Shown one piece after another: positions 42,264 to 52,078 of a stretch of DNA of 64,000 nucleotides. Every line of letters begins with the position of its first letter. Position 1 is the first letter of the stretch. The stretch spans positions 95,627 to 159,626 of the forward strand of contig CAKTVB010000004.1 in the NCBI GenBank assembly GCA_934621295.1. Reading direction: 5' to 3'. The notes under the pieces were generated by a model. That model was not told where the DNA came from. It ran no database searches and was given only the letters and a program-made list of their open reading frames with translations. This DNA comes from an uncultured Collinsella sp. (GTDB lineage: Bacteria > Actinomycetota > Coriobacteriia > Coriobacteriales > Coriobacteriaceae). A program made the position numbers and the translations under genes.

Positions 42264-43769
42264 ATGGATAGCTGTGAGAACAAGGCGGAGCATCGCCCCT
42301 CCGATGCCCTGTTCGGTACCTCATCTGCGGCGCTTGACCCAAGTGCCAACGCCGCGCTTGTCGAGAAGTTCGCAAAGAGCCGCGGCAATCGAATTGCGCG
42401 CAACGCCGTCACCTCGATGGATGTGATGGCGGCTGCCCGCAACCCAGTTGCCATGCGCACGTACTCGGATACCTATCGCGTTGCCGTCAAGGCGCCCAAG
42501 ACCGTGACCAACCAGCGCCAGTCCGGCCGCTGCTGGATGTTCTCGACGCTCAACACCCAGCGCGTGGAGATTTGCCGCCTGCTCGATGTGGACGACTTCG
42601 AGTTCTCCCAGACATATGGCATGTTTTACGACAAGCTCGAGAAGGCCAATGCCTTTTTGGGAAATATCATCGCCACGGCCCATCTTCCCTTTGACGACCG
42701 AGCGGTCACCTTCCTGTTGGAGAACCCGGCGCCCGATGGGGGAGAGTGGCGTTTTGCCGCCAACCTCATCGAGAAGTGGGGCGTGGTGCCCAAGGAGGTC
42801 ATGCCCGAGACTTCGTGCACCAAGGATTCCTCTCAGATGAATCGCTACCTCAATCGCCTGTTGCGCCGCGATGCCGCGATTTTGCGCGCCGCGGTTGAGC
42901 AAGGCGAGTCCGATGAGGAGCTGCAGGAGCATCGCCGCCAGATGATGGAGGACGTGCACCGCGTGCTTTGCATCTGCCTGGGCGAGCCCCCGCTGACTTT
43001 CGATTTTGAGCTTGCGGTGGGCGAGCATGCAGATGTCGATCCGTCCAAGGTCAGCGTGCAGGAAGGCGCGCCGGCCTCAAGCCACGCAAAGGGCGACGCA
43101 GATGCAAAGCCCGTCCGCATCCTGCGCGAGGAGAACATTACCCCGCAGGAGTTCCAGCGCCGCTATGTGCGCTTCGATGCCAAGGACTACGTCGATCTCG
43201 TTTCCTGCCCCGGCGCCACGCGCCCCTTCGAGCGTGTGGTGGGCGTGCGATGGGCGGATACCGTGGTGGGTGCTCCGGTCATGCGCATGCTGAACATGCC
43301 GCCCGAGGTCCTCGAGCGTGCCGCGGTGGCATCCCTCAAGGCGGGACATGCCTGCTATATGGCGTGCGATGTGGCTCAGCAGTTCGCGCGCCACATCGAG
43401 GATTTCCCCGGCGTGCTCGCTCTCGATACCATTGACGCCGAGGGTCTGTTCGACATCGATCTGGATATGGACAAGGCCACGATGTACGACATGCGCGAGA
43501 GCTGCATGACGCACGCTATGACGTTCCAAGGCGTCGAGCTTGCAGATGACGGCACACCGCGCGCTTGGCGCGTGGAGAACAGCTGGGGCAAGGATGCCTG
43601 CAAGGACGGCTACTTGATTATGAGCGGCGAGTGGTTCCGCCTCTACGGCGGTGAGGTCGTAGTGCGGCGCGAGTTCCTTGACGAGCAGACGCTCAAGCTG
43701 TGGGACACTCTGCCGATCGAGATGTGCGACCCGTGGGATGCCGTTGCATCTGCGGTGCGCGTGAAATAG
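42264..43769 (+). CDS. pepC: C1B-family cysteine aminopeptidase (PepC/bleomycin hydrolase)
   Basis: 501 residues. The catalytic Cys lies in NQRQSGRCWMFSTLN (about residue 91), the His in SCMTHAMTFQGV, and the Asn in VENSWGKDACKDGY. This is the papain-like C1B family, which forms hexameric barrels and removes N-terminal residues from peptides in the cytoplasm. It is about 50 residues longer than typical PepC because of a charged insertion around residues 255-280. It follows the antiporter by 84 bp on the same strand with AAGGAGG before the ATG. Confidence 0.93.
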   Translation: MDSCENKAEHRPSDALFGTSSAALDPSANAALVEKFAKSRGNRIARNAVTSMDVMAAARNPVAMRTYSDTYRVAVKAPKTVTNQRQSGRCWMFSTLNTQRVEICRLLDVDDFEFSQTYGMFYDKLEKANAFLGNIIATAHLPFDDRAVTFLLENPAPDGGEWRFAANLIEKWGVVPKEVMPETSCTKDSSQMNRYLNRLLRRDAAILRAAVEQGESDEELQEHRRQMMEDVHRVLCICLGEPPLTFDFELAVGEHADVDPSKVSVQEGAPASSHAKGDADAKPVRILREENITPQEFQRRYVRFDAKDYVDLVSCPGATRPFERVVGVRWADTVVGAPVMRMLNMPPEVLERAAVASLKAGHACYMACDVAQQFARHIEDFPGVLALDTIDAEGLFDIDLDMDKATMYDMRESCMTHAMTFQGVELADDGTPRAWRVENSWGKDACKDGYLIMSGEWFRLYGGEVVVRREFLDEQTLKLWDTLPIEMCDPWDAVASAVRVK

Positions 43770-43809
43770 CTGCCGCCTGGATCATCTGCCCAGTTCATCT
43801 GTAAACAGC

Positions 43810-43843
43810 AAAGGGCTGCTCGAATCAACTCGAGCAGCCCTTT
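43810..43843. terminator. Bidirectional terminator
   Basis: A perfect 14-bp stem (43810-43823 with 43830-43843) between convergent pepC and hom, with TTT to its right. Confidence 0.87.
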
Positions 43844-43877
43844 GTCTTAACGATTGCTTGGATGCTTGGCGACGGCT

Positions 43878-45218
43878 CTAGTTGGCCATCACGCCGTCGG
43901 TCCAAGCATCGACATCCTCGATGCGCAGGACATTTGCGACCTCGCTTACGCAGTCGGATGCAGTGAGCTTCGCTGCCGCCGCCTGGACGTTCTTCTCGAG
44001 CGCCTTGTGCGTGAGGAAGATGACGGAGCAGGCGTCGCTATCGCTGTTGCCATCTTCGAGCTGGTTGATGAGCGAGATAGAGATGTCGTGCTTGGCAAAC
44101 ACGTTCACTGCCTCGGCGAGCGCGCCCACGCGGTCGGCCACGCGCAGGCGGACGTAGTACTTGGTCTCGAGCTCATCCATGGGACGGATGGCCTTGTTGC
44201 GGCTGAACGGCTCGCTTTCGGGCAGCGGTGCCACGCCGCGGCTGATCTGCTCGGAAAGCGTCAGGATGTCGCCCACCACAGCGCTTGCGGTGGGGAAGGA
44301 GCCTGCGCCCGCGCCGTAGAACATGGTCTCGCCCACGGCGTCGCCCACCACGTAGACGGCGTTCATGGCGCCGGAGACCTTTGCGAGCTGGTGGTCGAGC
44401 GGAATCATCGTGGGGTGCACGCGCACGTCCACGCCCTCAGCGGTGTTGCGGGCGATGCCCAGAAGCTTGATGGTGTAGCCCAGGTCGTGCGCCACGGAGA
44501 TGTCCTCGGCGGTGATGGTGCGAATGCCCTGCTGGTACACGTCGTCGGTGGTCACGCGGGAGCTAAAGCCAATGGAGGCGAGGATGGCCGTCTTGCTAGC
44601 GGCGTCGAAGCCGTCGACATCGGCAGAGGGGTCGGCCTCGGCGTAGCCTTTGGCCTGCGCGTCGGCGAGGACATCGGCGTAATCGGCACCCTCGGCCTCC
44701 ATGCGGGAGAGGATGTAGTTGGTGGTGCCGTTCAGGATGCCCGCGATGGTGAGGATCTCGTTGCCCACGAGGTCGCGCTCGAGGGTGCTTACGATGGGGA
44801 TGCCGCCACCGCAGCTAGCCTCGCACTTGAGCTGCACGCCGTGCTCGCGCGCGGCGCGGGCGAAGGATTCGACGTGGCGGCCCAGCAGCGCCTTGTTGGC
44901 GGTGACCACGTGCTTGCCGGCGGCAAAGGCGGCCTCGTAGATCTCGGTCGCGGGGTGCTCGCCGCCGATGAGCTCGACCACGATGTCGACGCTCTCGTCG
45001 GACACGACGTCGTGCCAGTCGCTCGTGAACTGCTCGGGTGTGATGCCGGCGGCTTCTGCCTGCTCCCACACCAGACCGCAGGCGCGTGCGATCTTGAGGT
45101 CGATGTTATAGGCGTCCAGATAGCGATCGTGGTGGGAAAGGATGGTGCGGGCGACGCCGCCGCCCACCGTGCCCAAGCCGATGAGGCCCACGTTGACGGT
45201 GCGGAGATTGTCCTGCAT
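43878..45218 (-). CDS. hom: Homoserine dehydrogenase
   Basis: 446 residues. The N-terminal NAD(P)-binding motif is GLIGLGTVGGGVA. The catalytic domain includes KCEASCGGGIPIVSTLERDLVGNEILTIAGILNGTTNYIL. The C-terminal ACT domain (YVRLRVADRVGALAEAVNVFAKHDISI) gives threonine feedback inhibition in relatives. It reduces aspartate semialdehyde to homoserine on the way to Thr and Met. It stands alone here, without thrB or thrC. Confidence 0.96.
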   Translation of the reverse strand: MQDNLRTVNVGLIGLGTVGGGVARTILSHHDRYLDAYNIDLKIARACGLVWEQAEAAGITPEQFTSDWHDVVSDESVDIVVELIGGEHPATEIYEAAFAAGKHVVTANKALLGRHVESFARAAREHGVQLKCEASCGGGIPIVSTLERDLVGNEILTIAGILNGTTNYILSRMEAEGADYADVLADAQAKGYAEADPSADVDGFDAASKTAILASIGFSSRVTTDDVYQQGIRTITAEDISVAHDLGYTIKLLGIARNTAEGVDVRVHPTMIPLDHQLAKVSGAMNAVYVVGDAVGETMFYGAGAGSFPTASAVVGDILTLSEQISRGVAPLPESEPFSRNKAIRPMDELETKYYVRLRVADRVGALAEAVNVFAKHDISISLINQLEDGNSDSDACSVIFLTHKALEKNVQAAAAKLTASDCVSEVANVLRIEDVDAWTDGVMAN

Positions 45219-45507
45219 AGATGGCTCCTTATGCGGTATCTGAGGGTGGATGCGAATTTGCGTACTGGCATTCTAACGGCTCGCTCGACGCCTGTCACGG
45301 TATCGTGCCTGTGGCCACCAGCTGGCGTCGACGGAAACCGTTTGGACATATTGGAAACAGGTGAGACACACAAAACAAGCCTGTAACAAACGGTGCGGAA
45401 AAAGCGAGTAGTCTCTCCTCAACGTTCGGGCGACACGGATCCAGCGCTTGGAACGGGATGGCAAAAACCGCTGTCGGCGTGCCGACACTGTTCGAGAGGA
45501 GAGCCGT

Positions 45508-46692
45508 ATGTCGACCCTCAACACTATCCTCAATCCAACCGTAAGCCGCAGGGGCATTCTCGCGGGGCTCGGCGCCTTGACCGCTACGGGTGCGCTTGCC
45601 GGCTGCTCGTCTTCCGGCGAGAGCGGCGGCTCCGCCTCTTCCGATGGCGGCGCTACGTTCAAGATCGGATGCATCGGACCTCTGACGGGCGCTGCCGCTA
45701 CCTACGGCATCTTTGCCAAGAACGGCGCGGAGCTTGCCGTTAAGGACTTCTCCACCAAAGACATCACCTTCGAGATCAAGAGCGAGGATGACGTGGCCGA
45801 CGGCGAGAAGGCCGTCACCGCCTTCAACACTCTGTGCGACTGGGGCATGCAGGCGCTCGTGGGCCCGGTGACCACCGGTGCCGCCGTGGCGGTTTCCGGC
45901 GAGATCGCCGATGACATGCTCATGATTACGCCATCTGGATCTTCGCTTGACGTCACCAAGGGCAAGACCACTGTGTTCCAGGTGTGCTTCACCGATCCCA
46001 CGATGGGTACGAGTGCGGCCAAATTCCTTGCCGAGAAGTATCCGGACGAGAAGATCGCCTTGTTCTACAACTCCGCCGACACCTATTCTTCCGGTGTGGC
46101 CGATGCCTTCAAGGAGCAGGCGGAGAAGTCCAAGCTCGATATCGTGGATACCGAGACCTTCAAGGACGAATCGTCCACGAGCTTCACCAACCAGCTCACC
46201 ACAGCTAAGGAAAAGGGCGCCACGTTCATCTTCGCTCCGATCTACTACACGCCGGCATCGGTGCTTCTCAAGAACGCTTCCGATATGGGCTACGAGATGA
46301 CGATGATGGGCACCGACGGCATGGACGGCATCCTGGCCGTGGAGGGCTTCGACACCGCGCTTGCCGAGGGCCTGCTGCTCATGACCCCGTTCTCCGCCGA
46401 CGACGAGAAGAACGCCGACTTCGTGAAGGCGTATCAGGATGCCTATGACGAGGTTCCCAACCAGTTTGCCGCCGATGCCTACGACTGCGTGCACGCCATC
46501 GCGGCTGCAATCGAGAAGGCGGGGGTTTCCGCCGACGTCGATCCGGGCGAGGCCGCTTCCAAGCTTGCCGATGCCATGCGCGAGATTACGATCGAGGGCT
46601 TGACCGGAACCCTGACGTGGAATGATGAAGGACAGGTCGAAAAGCCCGCGACCGCCTACGTCATCAAGGATGGCAAGTACGTCCAGGCCTAA
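45508..46692 (+). CDS. Branched-chain amino-acid ABC transporter substrate-binding lipoprotein 1
   Basis: 394 residues. Signal peptide with SRRGILAGLGALTATGALAGC: a lipobox (LAGC) behind a twin-Arg motif, so Tat or Sec lipoprotein export. The mature part is a LivJ-type periplasmic-binding-protein fold I (FKIGCIGPLTGAAATYG, EDDVADGEKAV, YYTPASVLLKNASDMG). It delivers Leu/Ile/Val or related amino acids to the Liv permease encoded downstream. Start 45508 follows GAGGAGAG. It shares a 77-bp identical DNA stretch with the next gene. Confidence 0.9.
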   Translation: MSTLNTILNPTVSRRGILAGLGALTATGALAGCSSSGESGGSASSDGGATFKIGCIGPLTGAAATYGIFAKNGAELAVKDFSTKDITFEIKSEDDVADGEKAVTAFNTLCDWGMQALVGPVTTGAAVAVSGEIADDMLMITPSGSSLDVTKGKTTVFQVCFTDPTMGTSAAKFLAEKYPDEKIALFYNSADTYSSGVADAFKEQAEKSKLDIVDTETFKDESSTSFTNQLTTAKEKGATFIFAPIYYTPASVLLKNASDMGYEMTMMGTDGMDGILAVEGFDTALAEGLLLMTPFSADDEKNADFVKAYQDAYDEVPNQFAADAYDCVHAIAAAIEKAGVSADVDPGEAASKLADAMREITIEGLTGTLTWNDEGQVEKPATAYVIKDGKYVQA

Positions 46693-46740
46693 CCGTTGCC
46701 GCTGTCCTCGCGCGTCGAAATCGTTTTGAAACATTAAATC

Positions 46741-46772
46741 TGAGCTGCGAAAACGACGTTTTCCGCAGCTCA
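46741..46772 (+). terminator. Terminator between the two binding-protein genes
   Basis: A stem of about 14 bp with one bulge (46741-46754 with 46758-46772). No long T-run, so it may only attenuate. Confidence 0.6.
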
Positions 46773-46935
46773 GAGGGTCATGCGCGCGAGGGCTTCTCGC
46801 TGGAGGAAGAAATCCCATAAATGCCGCTTACTTTTGGATGATAAAGCGATTATTCTTCTGAACACCCACAAATGTGGGTGTGTTCGCAGTTGTCGGTATC
46901 TGTTGGAATCCGACTGTCATCGAAAGGAGAGCCGC

Positions 46936-48132
46936 ATGTCGAGCCTCAACGGTAAGTCATTCAACCCTGTTATGAATCGCAGGAGCGTTATCGCGAGCGC
47001 AGCTGGTCTGGGGGTCGCGGGTATTCTAGCCGGTTGCTCCTCTGAGGGTGGCGACAGCGGTTCCGCATCGGCCAACTCCAACGGCGGCGAGTTCAAGATC
47101 GGTGCCATCGGCCCCAAGACCGGTGCTGCCGCTTCCTACGGCATCTCCGTGTGCAACGGCGTCGAGCTCGGCTGCAAGGATTTCTCCAACGACACCTATA
47201 ACTTCGTGAGCAAGAGCGAGGACGACGTCGCCGACGGCGAGAAGTCCGTCACCGCGTTCAACACGCTTGCCGACTGGGGCATGCAGGCGCTCGTCGGCCC
47301 CACCACCACCGGCGCTTCCGTTGCCGTGGCCGAGGTCGCCGCTCAGGATCCTCAGATTTTCATGATCACCCCGTCTGCCTCTTCCACGGACGTCACCAAG
47401 GGCAAGAGCAACGTCTTCCAGGTTTGCTTCACCGACCCCAACCAGGGCGTCAACGCTGCTAAGTTCCTTGCTGCCAACTATGGCGACGAGAAATTCGTTT
47501 TGTTCTACAACTCCGGTGACTCCTATTCTTCCGGCATCGCCGATGCCTTCAAGGAGCAGGCTGCCGAGTCCAAGCTCGAGATTGTCGACGAGGAGACCTT
47601 CAAGGACGATTCTCAGACTTCCTTCACCAACCAGCTCACCAAGGCCAAGGAGAAGGGCGCGACGATGATCTTCGCCCCGATCTACTACACGCCGGCATCT
47701 GTGCTCCTCAAGAACGCAGCCGATATGGGCTATGACGTCAAGATGATGGGCTGCGACGGCATGGACGGCATCCTGGGCGTCGAGGGCTTCGACACCTCCC
47801 TCGCCGAGGGCCTGCTGCTCATGACCCCGTTCTCCGCCGACGACGAGAAGAACGCCGACTTCGTGAAGGCGTATCAGGACGCTTACGGCAAGACTCCCGA
47901 TCAGTTTGCCGCAGACGCCTACGACGGTGTCCACGCGGTTGCCGAGGCCCTGAAGGAGGCTGGCCTTTCCGCCGACGTCGACCCGGCAGAGGCTTCTCCC
48001 AAGCTCGCCGAGGCCATGACCAAGATTACGGTTGAGGGCCTGACCGGCACGCTGACGTGGAATGATAAGGGTGAGGTCCAGAAAGATCCGACCGCGTACG
48101 TCATCAAGGACGGTAAGTACGTCCAGGCCTAA
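46936..48132 (+). CDS. Branched-chain amino-acid ABC transporter substrate-binding lipoprotein 2
   Basis: 398 residues and a close paralogue of the preceding gene. The signal peptide has NRRSVIASAAGLGVAGILAGC (twin-Arg plus lipobox). The mature domain is LivJ-like (FKIGAIGPKTGAAASYGISV, EDDVADGEKSV, YYTPASVLLKNAADMGYDV). Both genes share the start context GGAGAGCCGYATG and long identical DNA, so they are a tandem duplication. The partner specificity may differ in the ligand-binding part, which is more diverged. A terminator separates it from livH. Confidence 0.9.
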   Translation: MSSLNGKSFNPVMNRRSVIASAAGLGVAGILAGCSSEGGDSGSASANSNGGEFKIGAIGPKTGAAASYGISVCNGVELGCKDFSNDTYNFVSKSEDDVADGEKSVTAFNTLADWGMQALVGPTTTGASVAVAEVAAQDPQIFMITPSASSTDVTKGKSNVFQVCFTDPNQGVNAAKFLAANYGDEKFVLFYNSGDSYSSGIADAFKEQAAESKLEIVDEETFKDDSQTSFTNQLTKAKEKGATMIFAPIYYTPASVLLKNAADMGYDVKMMGCDGMDGILGVEGFDTSLAEGLLLMTPFSADDEKNADFVKAYQDAYGKTPDQFAADAYDGVHAVAEALKEAGLSADVDPAEASPKLAEAMTKITVEGLTGTLTWNDKGEVQKDPTAYVIKDGKYVQA

Positions 48133-48169
48133 GCGCCGCGGAGTGCTTGCACATACGTGCACGTAACAT

Positions 48170-48204
48170 AAGCAGGGGCGGAAATATTCCGCCCCTGCTT
48201 TTTC
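48170..48204 (+). terminator. Terminator between binding-protein genes and livH
   Basis: Perfect stem AAGCAGGGGCGGAA (48170-48183) with its complement (48186-48199), continuing into a T-run. Partial read-through here would give more binding protein than permease. Confidence 0.85.
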
Positions 48205-48329
48205 CCTATCGGGGCAAGGTGTATTTCTTGACCGTTACCCCTGTTTTACGGGAGGGTTTCGCCCCTTGTATGCCGCATTGGGGGCGGCCTATCCTAATCG
48301 AGTCACATAACGAAAGGAGGGTGTGAAAC

Positions 48330-49211
48330 ATGACGGTATTCATCCAGTATCTGGTGAACGGCCTGTCCATGGGCAGCGTCTACGCGATCATCGCGCTTGG
48401 CTACACCATGGTCTACGGCATCGCCAAGATGCTCAACTTCGCCCATGGTGACGTGATCATGGTCGGCGCATACGTTTCGTTTTGCGCCACATCGTATCTT
48501 GGGCTGCCTGGCTGGCTTTCGGTGGTCCTCTCCGTCGTCGTATGCACCGTGCTGGGCATGCTCGTCGAGGGCCTTGCGTATCGCCCCCTGCGTGCCGCGG
48601 GCCCGCTTGCGGTCCTTATCACGGCAATCGGCGTTTCTTACTTCCTGCAAAACGCCGCGCAGCTGCTGTGGGGCGCCACGCCCAAGAACTTTACCTCGCT
48701 GGTCAAGTTCCCGGTTCCGGCATTTTTGGCGCAGTTCAACGTTTCTGCGGTGTCACTCGTCACCATTCTCGCTTGCATTTTGATCATGGTGGCGCTCATG
48801 TGGTTCACCTCCAAGTCCAAGATGGGCAAGGCCATGCGCGCCTGCTCCGAGGATAAGGCGGCCGCTCAGCTCATGGGTATCAACGTCAACCGTACCATCT
48901 CGATGACGTTTGCCATCGGCTCTGCCCTGGCGGCCATCGCCGGCGTGCTGCTGTGCTCGTACTCTCCGGTGCTGCAGCCCACGACCGGTGCCATGCCTGG
49001 CATCAAGGCCTTTACCGCTGCCGTTTTTGGCGGCATCGGCTCCATTCCCGGTGCTTTTGTGGGCGGCGTCCTGCTTGGCATCATCGAGGCCATGGCACAG
49101 GCGTACATTTCCACGTCGCTCGCCAACTCCATCGTGTTCGCCGTGCTTATCGTGGTGCTTCTGGTCAAGCCCGCAGGTCTTCTGGGCAAGTACGTTCCGG
49201 AGAAGGTGTAG
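48330..49211 (+). CDS. livH: Branched-chain amino-acid ABC transporter permease
   Basis: 293 residues, eight or so membrane segments. NGLSMGSVYAIIALGYTMVYGIAKMLNFAHGDV is the classical LivH start, and the loop SEDKAAAQLMGINVNRTISMTFAIGSALA is the EAA-like coupling motif. It pairs with LivM in the membrane. AAAGGAGG precedes the ATG. Confidence 0.94.
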   Translation: MTVFIQYLVNGLSMGSVYAIIALGYTMVYGIAKMLNFAHGDVIMVGAYVSFCATSYLGLPGWLSVVLSVVVCTVLGMLVEGLAYRPLRAAGPLAVLITAIGVSYFLQNAAQLLWGATPKNFTSLVKFPVPAFLAQFNVSAVSLVTILACILIMVALMWFTSKSKMGKAMRACSEDKAAAQLMGINVNRTISMTFAIGSALAAIAGVLLCSYSPVLQPTTGAMPGIKAFTAAVFGGIGSIPGAFVGGVLLGIIEAMAQAYISTSLANSIVFAVLIVVLLVKPAGLLGKYVPEKV

Positions 49212-50291
49212 GTGGGCATCATGAGCTTCCTCAAGAATAAGCAGACGCGCTCCGATTTCATCACCTACGGTCTTGTTATCGTGGCGTTCTTGGTGGTCTT
49301 CTTCATGCAGGCCAACCATATGATTCCACGCATGTTCGCCGGCCAGTTGGTGCCCATCACCGCCTATATCGTGATGGCCATTTCCCTGAACCTCGTGGTT
49401 GGCATTGCAGGCGACCTTTCGCTTGGCCATGCTGGTTTTATGAGCATCGGCGCCTACACGGGCATCGTCACTGCTGTTTCCATGCAGGCGGCGGGTGCCC
49501 CGCAGACGCTTGCGCTCGTTGCGAGCATCGTTGTCGGTGCCGTCTTTGCTGCCATTGCCGGTTTTATCATCGGTATCCCCGTGCTTCGCCTGCGCGGCGA
49601 CTACCTGGCCATCGTTACCCTCGCTTTTGGCGAGATCATCAAGGAGGTTGTGACCTGCCTGATCGTGGGCGTCGATGCTCACGGCCTGCATGTCGTGTTT
49701 AATCTTAAGGGCAACGCCACGGTCAACGACTTGCATCTGATGGACGATGGTATCGCCATCATCAAGGGCGCTCAGGGTGCCTCGGGCGTTTCCACCTACT
49801 CCACGTTCGTGGCCGGCTTCGTGCTCATCATGATTGCGCTCGTCGTCGTACTCAACCTGGTGCGCAGCCGCACCGGTCGCGCAATCGAGGCTGTGCGCGA
49901 CAATCGCATCGCTGCCGAGAGCGTTGGTATCTCCGTTACCAAGTACCGCATGATCGCCTTTGTGGTCTCTGCTGCTCTTGCCGGCGCTGCCGGAGCGCTC
50001 TTTGGCGGTAACTTCTCACAGCTCTCCGCCACTAAATTCGACTTCAATACCTCGATTCTTATCCTGGTGTTCGTGGTTCTGGGCGGCCTGGGTAACATGC
50101 GCGGTTCCGTCATCGCCGCTGCGGTGCTGACGATTCTCCCCGAGGCGCTGCGCGAGTTCTCCGATTACCGCATGCTCGTCTACGCTATCGTCCTCATCCT
50201 TGTGATGATCTGCACCAACAGCCCCCAGATCCAAGGCTTTATCGCCCGCTTTAAGCCCAAGAAGAAGGGGGAGGTCGAAGCCAATGTCTAA
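49212..50291 (+). CDS. livM: Branched-chain amino-acid ABC transporter permease
   Basis: 359 residues with about nine membrane segments. AMSLNLVVGIAGDLSLGHAGFM-like sequence (seen as AISLNLVVGIAGDLSLGHAG) and AVRDNRIAAESVGISVTKYRMIAFVVSAALAGAAGALF are LivM hallmarks. A GTG start directly follows the livH stop; ATG 49221 is an equal alternative. It overlaps livG by 8 bp. Confidence 0.93.
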   Translation: MGIMSFLKNKQTRSDFITYGLVIVAFLVVFFMQANHMIPRMFAGQLVPITAYIVMAISLNLVVGIAGDLSLGHAGFMSIGAYTGIVTAVSMQAAGAPQTLALVASIVVGAVFAAIAGFIIGIPVLRLRGDYLAIVTLAFGEIIKEVVTCLIVGVDAHGLHVVFNLKGNATVNDLHLMDDGIAIIKGAQGASGVSTYSTFVAGFVLIMIALVVVLNLVRSRTGRAIEAVRDNRIAAESVGISVTKYRMIAFVVSAALAGAAGALFGGNFSQLSATKFDFNTSILILVFVVLGGLGNMRGSVIAAAVLTILPEALREFSDYRMLVYAIVLILVMICTNSPQIQGFIARFKPKKKGEVEANV

Positions 50292-51135
50292 GTTCGAGTT
50301 CGAAAAAGGCAAGATGGTGCCCTATCCCAGCCGCGCCATCGTTCCCGATCGCGACGTCAACGAGACGCCGGCGCTCGAGTGCATCCACCTGGGTATCGAG
50401 TTTGGCGGCCTGAAGGCAGTCGACGATTTTAACCTCACTATCGGCAAGACCGAGATCGCTGGTCTCATCGGCCCCAATGGCGCCGGCAAGACCACCGTCT
50501 TCAACCTGCTTACCAAAGTCTATCAGCCCACAAACGGAACCATTCTGCTCAACGGCCAGGATACGAGCGGCAAGTCCGTAAGCCAGGTCAATCGCATGGG
50601 CATTGCCCGTACGTTCCAGAACATCCGCCTGTTCTCGTCCATGACGGTCGAGGACAACGTCAAGGTTGGTCTGCATAACCAGGAGAAGTACACGGGCCTC
50701 GAGGGCGTTTTGCGCCTGCCCAGCTATTGGAAGCACGAGAAGCAGGCTCATGAGCGTGCCATGGAGCTGCTCTCCATCTTCGACATGGAAAAGCATGCAA
50801 ACGATCAGGCCGGAAGCCTGCCCTATGGTGCCCAGCGCCGCTTGGAGATCGTGCGCGCACTCGCGACCAATCCCTCCCTGCTGCTGCTCGATGAGCCCGC
50901 AGCTGGCATGAACCCGTCCGAGACGGCGGAGCTCATGGAGAACATCGTCAAGATCCGCGACACCTTTGGCATCGCCATCATGCTGATCGAGCACGATATG
51001 AGCCTGGTCATGAACATCTGCGAAGGCATCTGCGTGCTTTCCTTTGGCAAGGTCATTGCTAAGGGTACGGCCGAAGAGATTCAGAATAACGAAACCGTCA
51101 TCGAGGCCTATCTGGGCAAGAAGAAGGAGGCGTAG
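50284..51135 (+). CDS. livG: Branched-chain amino-acid ABC transporter ATP-binding protein
   Basis: 283 residues. Walker A GPNGAGKTT, a LivG-type segment ARTFQNIRLFSSMTVEDNV, SLPYGAQRRLEIVRALA (signature SYGxQRxLE-like), and Walker B LLLLDEPAAGMNP. One of two ATPases powering the Liv importer. There is an N-terminal extension of about 30 residues compared with E. coli LivG. Confidence 0.94.
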   Translation: MSKFEFEKGKMVPYPSRAIVPDRDVNETPALECIHLGIEFGGLKAVDDFNLTIGKTEIAGLIGPNGAGKTTVFNLLTKVYQPTNGTILLNGQDTSGKSVSQVNRMGIARTFQNIRLFSSMTVEDNVKVGLHNQEKYTGLEGVLRLPSYWKHEKQAHERAMELLSIFDMEKHANDQAGSLPYGAQRRLEIVRALATNPSLLLLDEPAAGMNPSETAELMENIVKIRDTFGIAIMLIEHDMSLVMNICEGICVLSFGKVIAKGTAEEIQNNETVIEAYLGKKKEA

Positions 51136-51139
51136 CGCC

Positions 51140-51853
51140 ATGGCAGAACCGATGCTTTCCGTATACAACGCCAATGTCTGGTACGGCGCCATCCACGCCA
51201 TCAAGAACGTTTCCTTCGAGGTCAACGAAGACGAGATCGTGGCCCTGATCGGTGCGAACGGCGCCGGCAAGTCCACGACCCTCAAGACCGTTTCGGGCCT
51301 GCTGCGCTCCAAGACGGGTTCCATCAAGTTCCAGGGCGAGGACATTGCTCACACGCCTGCCGATAAGCTCGTTGCCAAGGGCTTGGCTCAGGTGCCCGAG
51401 GGACGCCGTGTCTTCTTGGAGATGTCGGTGGAGGAGAACCTCGAGATGGGCGCCTATACGCAGCCCAAGAGCACCATCGCCCCCGGTCTCGAGCGCGTCT
51501 ACGAGCAGTTCCCGCGTCTGAAAGAGCGCCGTCGCCAGGTGGCAGGTACTCTTTCCGGCGGCGAGCAACAGATGCTCGCCATGGGCCGCGCTCTCATGAG
51601 CAACCCCAAGCTGCTCATGCTCGACGAGCCTTCCATGGGCCTCGCCCCTATCCTGATCGAGCAGATCTTCCAGATCATCGAGGAGCTGCACAAGGCCGGC
51701 ACCACGATTTTGCTGGTCGAGCAAAACGCGCAGATGGCGCTCTCTATCGCTACGCGCGGTTACGTGATGGAGACAGGCAACATCACCTTGAGTGGCACGG
51801 GTCAGGAGCTTCTGCACAACGACGACGTCCGCCGCGCCTACCTGGGCGGCTGA
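51140..51853 (+). CDS. livF: Branched-chain amino-acid ABC transporter ATP-binding protein
   Basis: 237 residues. Walker A GANGAGKST, AQVPEGRRVFLEMSVEENLEMGAY (LivF type), signature LSGGEQQMLAMGRAL, Walker B LMLDEPSMGLAP. It is the second ATPase of the Liv importer and the last gene of the operon, 4 bp after livG with GAAGGAGG as RBS. The longer open frame to 51044 overlaps livG and is rejected. Confidence 0.95.
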   Translation: MAEPMLSVYNANVWYGAIHAIKNVSFEVNEDEIVALIGANGAGKSTTLKTVSGLLRSKTGSIKFQGEDIAHTPADKLVAKGLAQVPEGRRVFLEMSVEENLEMGAYTQPKSTIAPGLERVYEQFPRLKERRRQVAGTLSGGEQQMLAMGRALMSNPKLLMLDEPSMGLAPILIEQIFQIIEELHKAGTTILLVEQNAQMALSIATRGYVMETGNITLSGTGQELLHNDDVRRAYLGG

Positions 51854-51878
51854 CGCTTCGCAACATATTGTTCCATCC

Positions 51879-51914
51879 AAGGGCGACATCGCATCAACGG
51901 GCGGTGTCGTCCTT
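51879..51914 (+). terminator. Terminator of the liv operon
   Basis: Stem 51879-51892 with 51901-51914 (two mismatches), followed by TTTTGCTTT. It lies 26 bp after livF. Confidence 0.75.
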
Positions 51915-51941
51915 TTGCTTTGAATGAGTGCCGACCCTTTC

Positions 51942-52038
51942 GGACCCGGGGCATCTCTGTCCCCTCATGCTCAGACATACTCGCGCTCTTGCGAGCGCTG
52001 CGTAACTGCGCGTGAGGGGACAGAGATGCCCCGGGTCC
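51942..52038. repeat. Structured hairpin element A: 26-bp perfect arms around a conserved 45-nt core
   Basis: Arms 51942-51967 and 52013-52038 are perfect complements over 26 bp. The core 51968-52012 contains an inner 6-bp hairpin, GCGCTC TTGC GAGCGC (51983-51998). The same core, inverted, is in element B, but the arm sequence is different. It lies between the liv terminator and the DUF4931 gene. Confidence 0.93.
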
Positions 52039-52078
52039 TAGGACAACTGCTTGATTCAAGTTGCAAGCACGGTACCTT

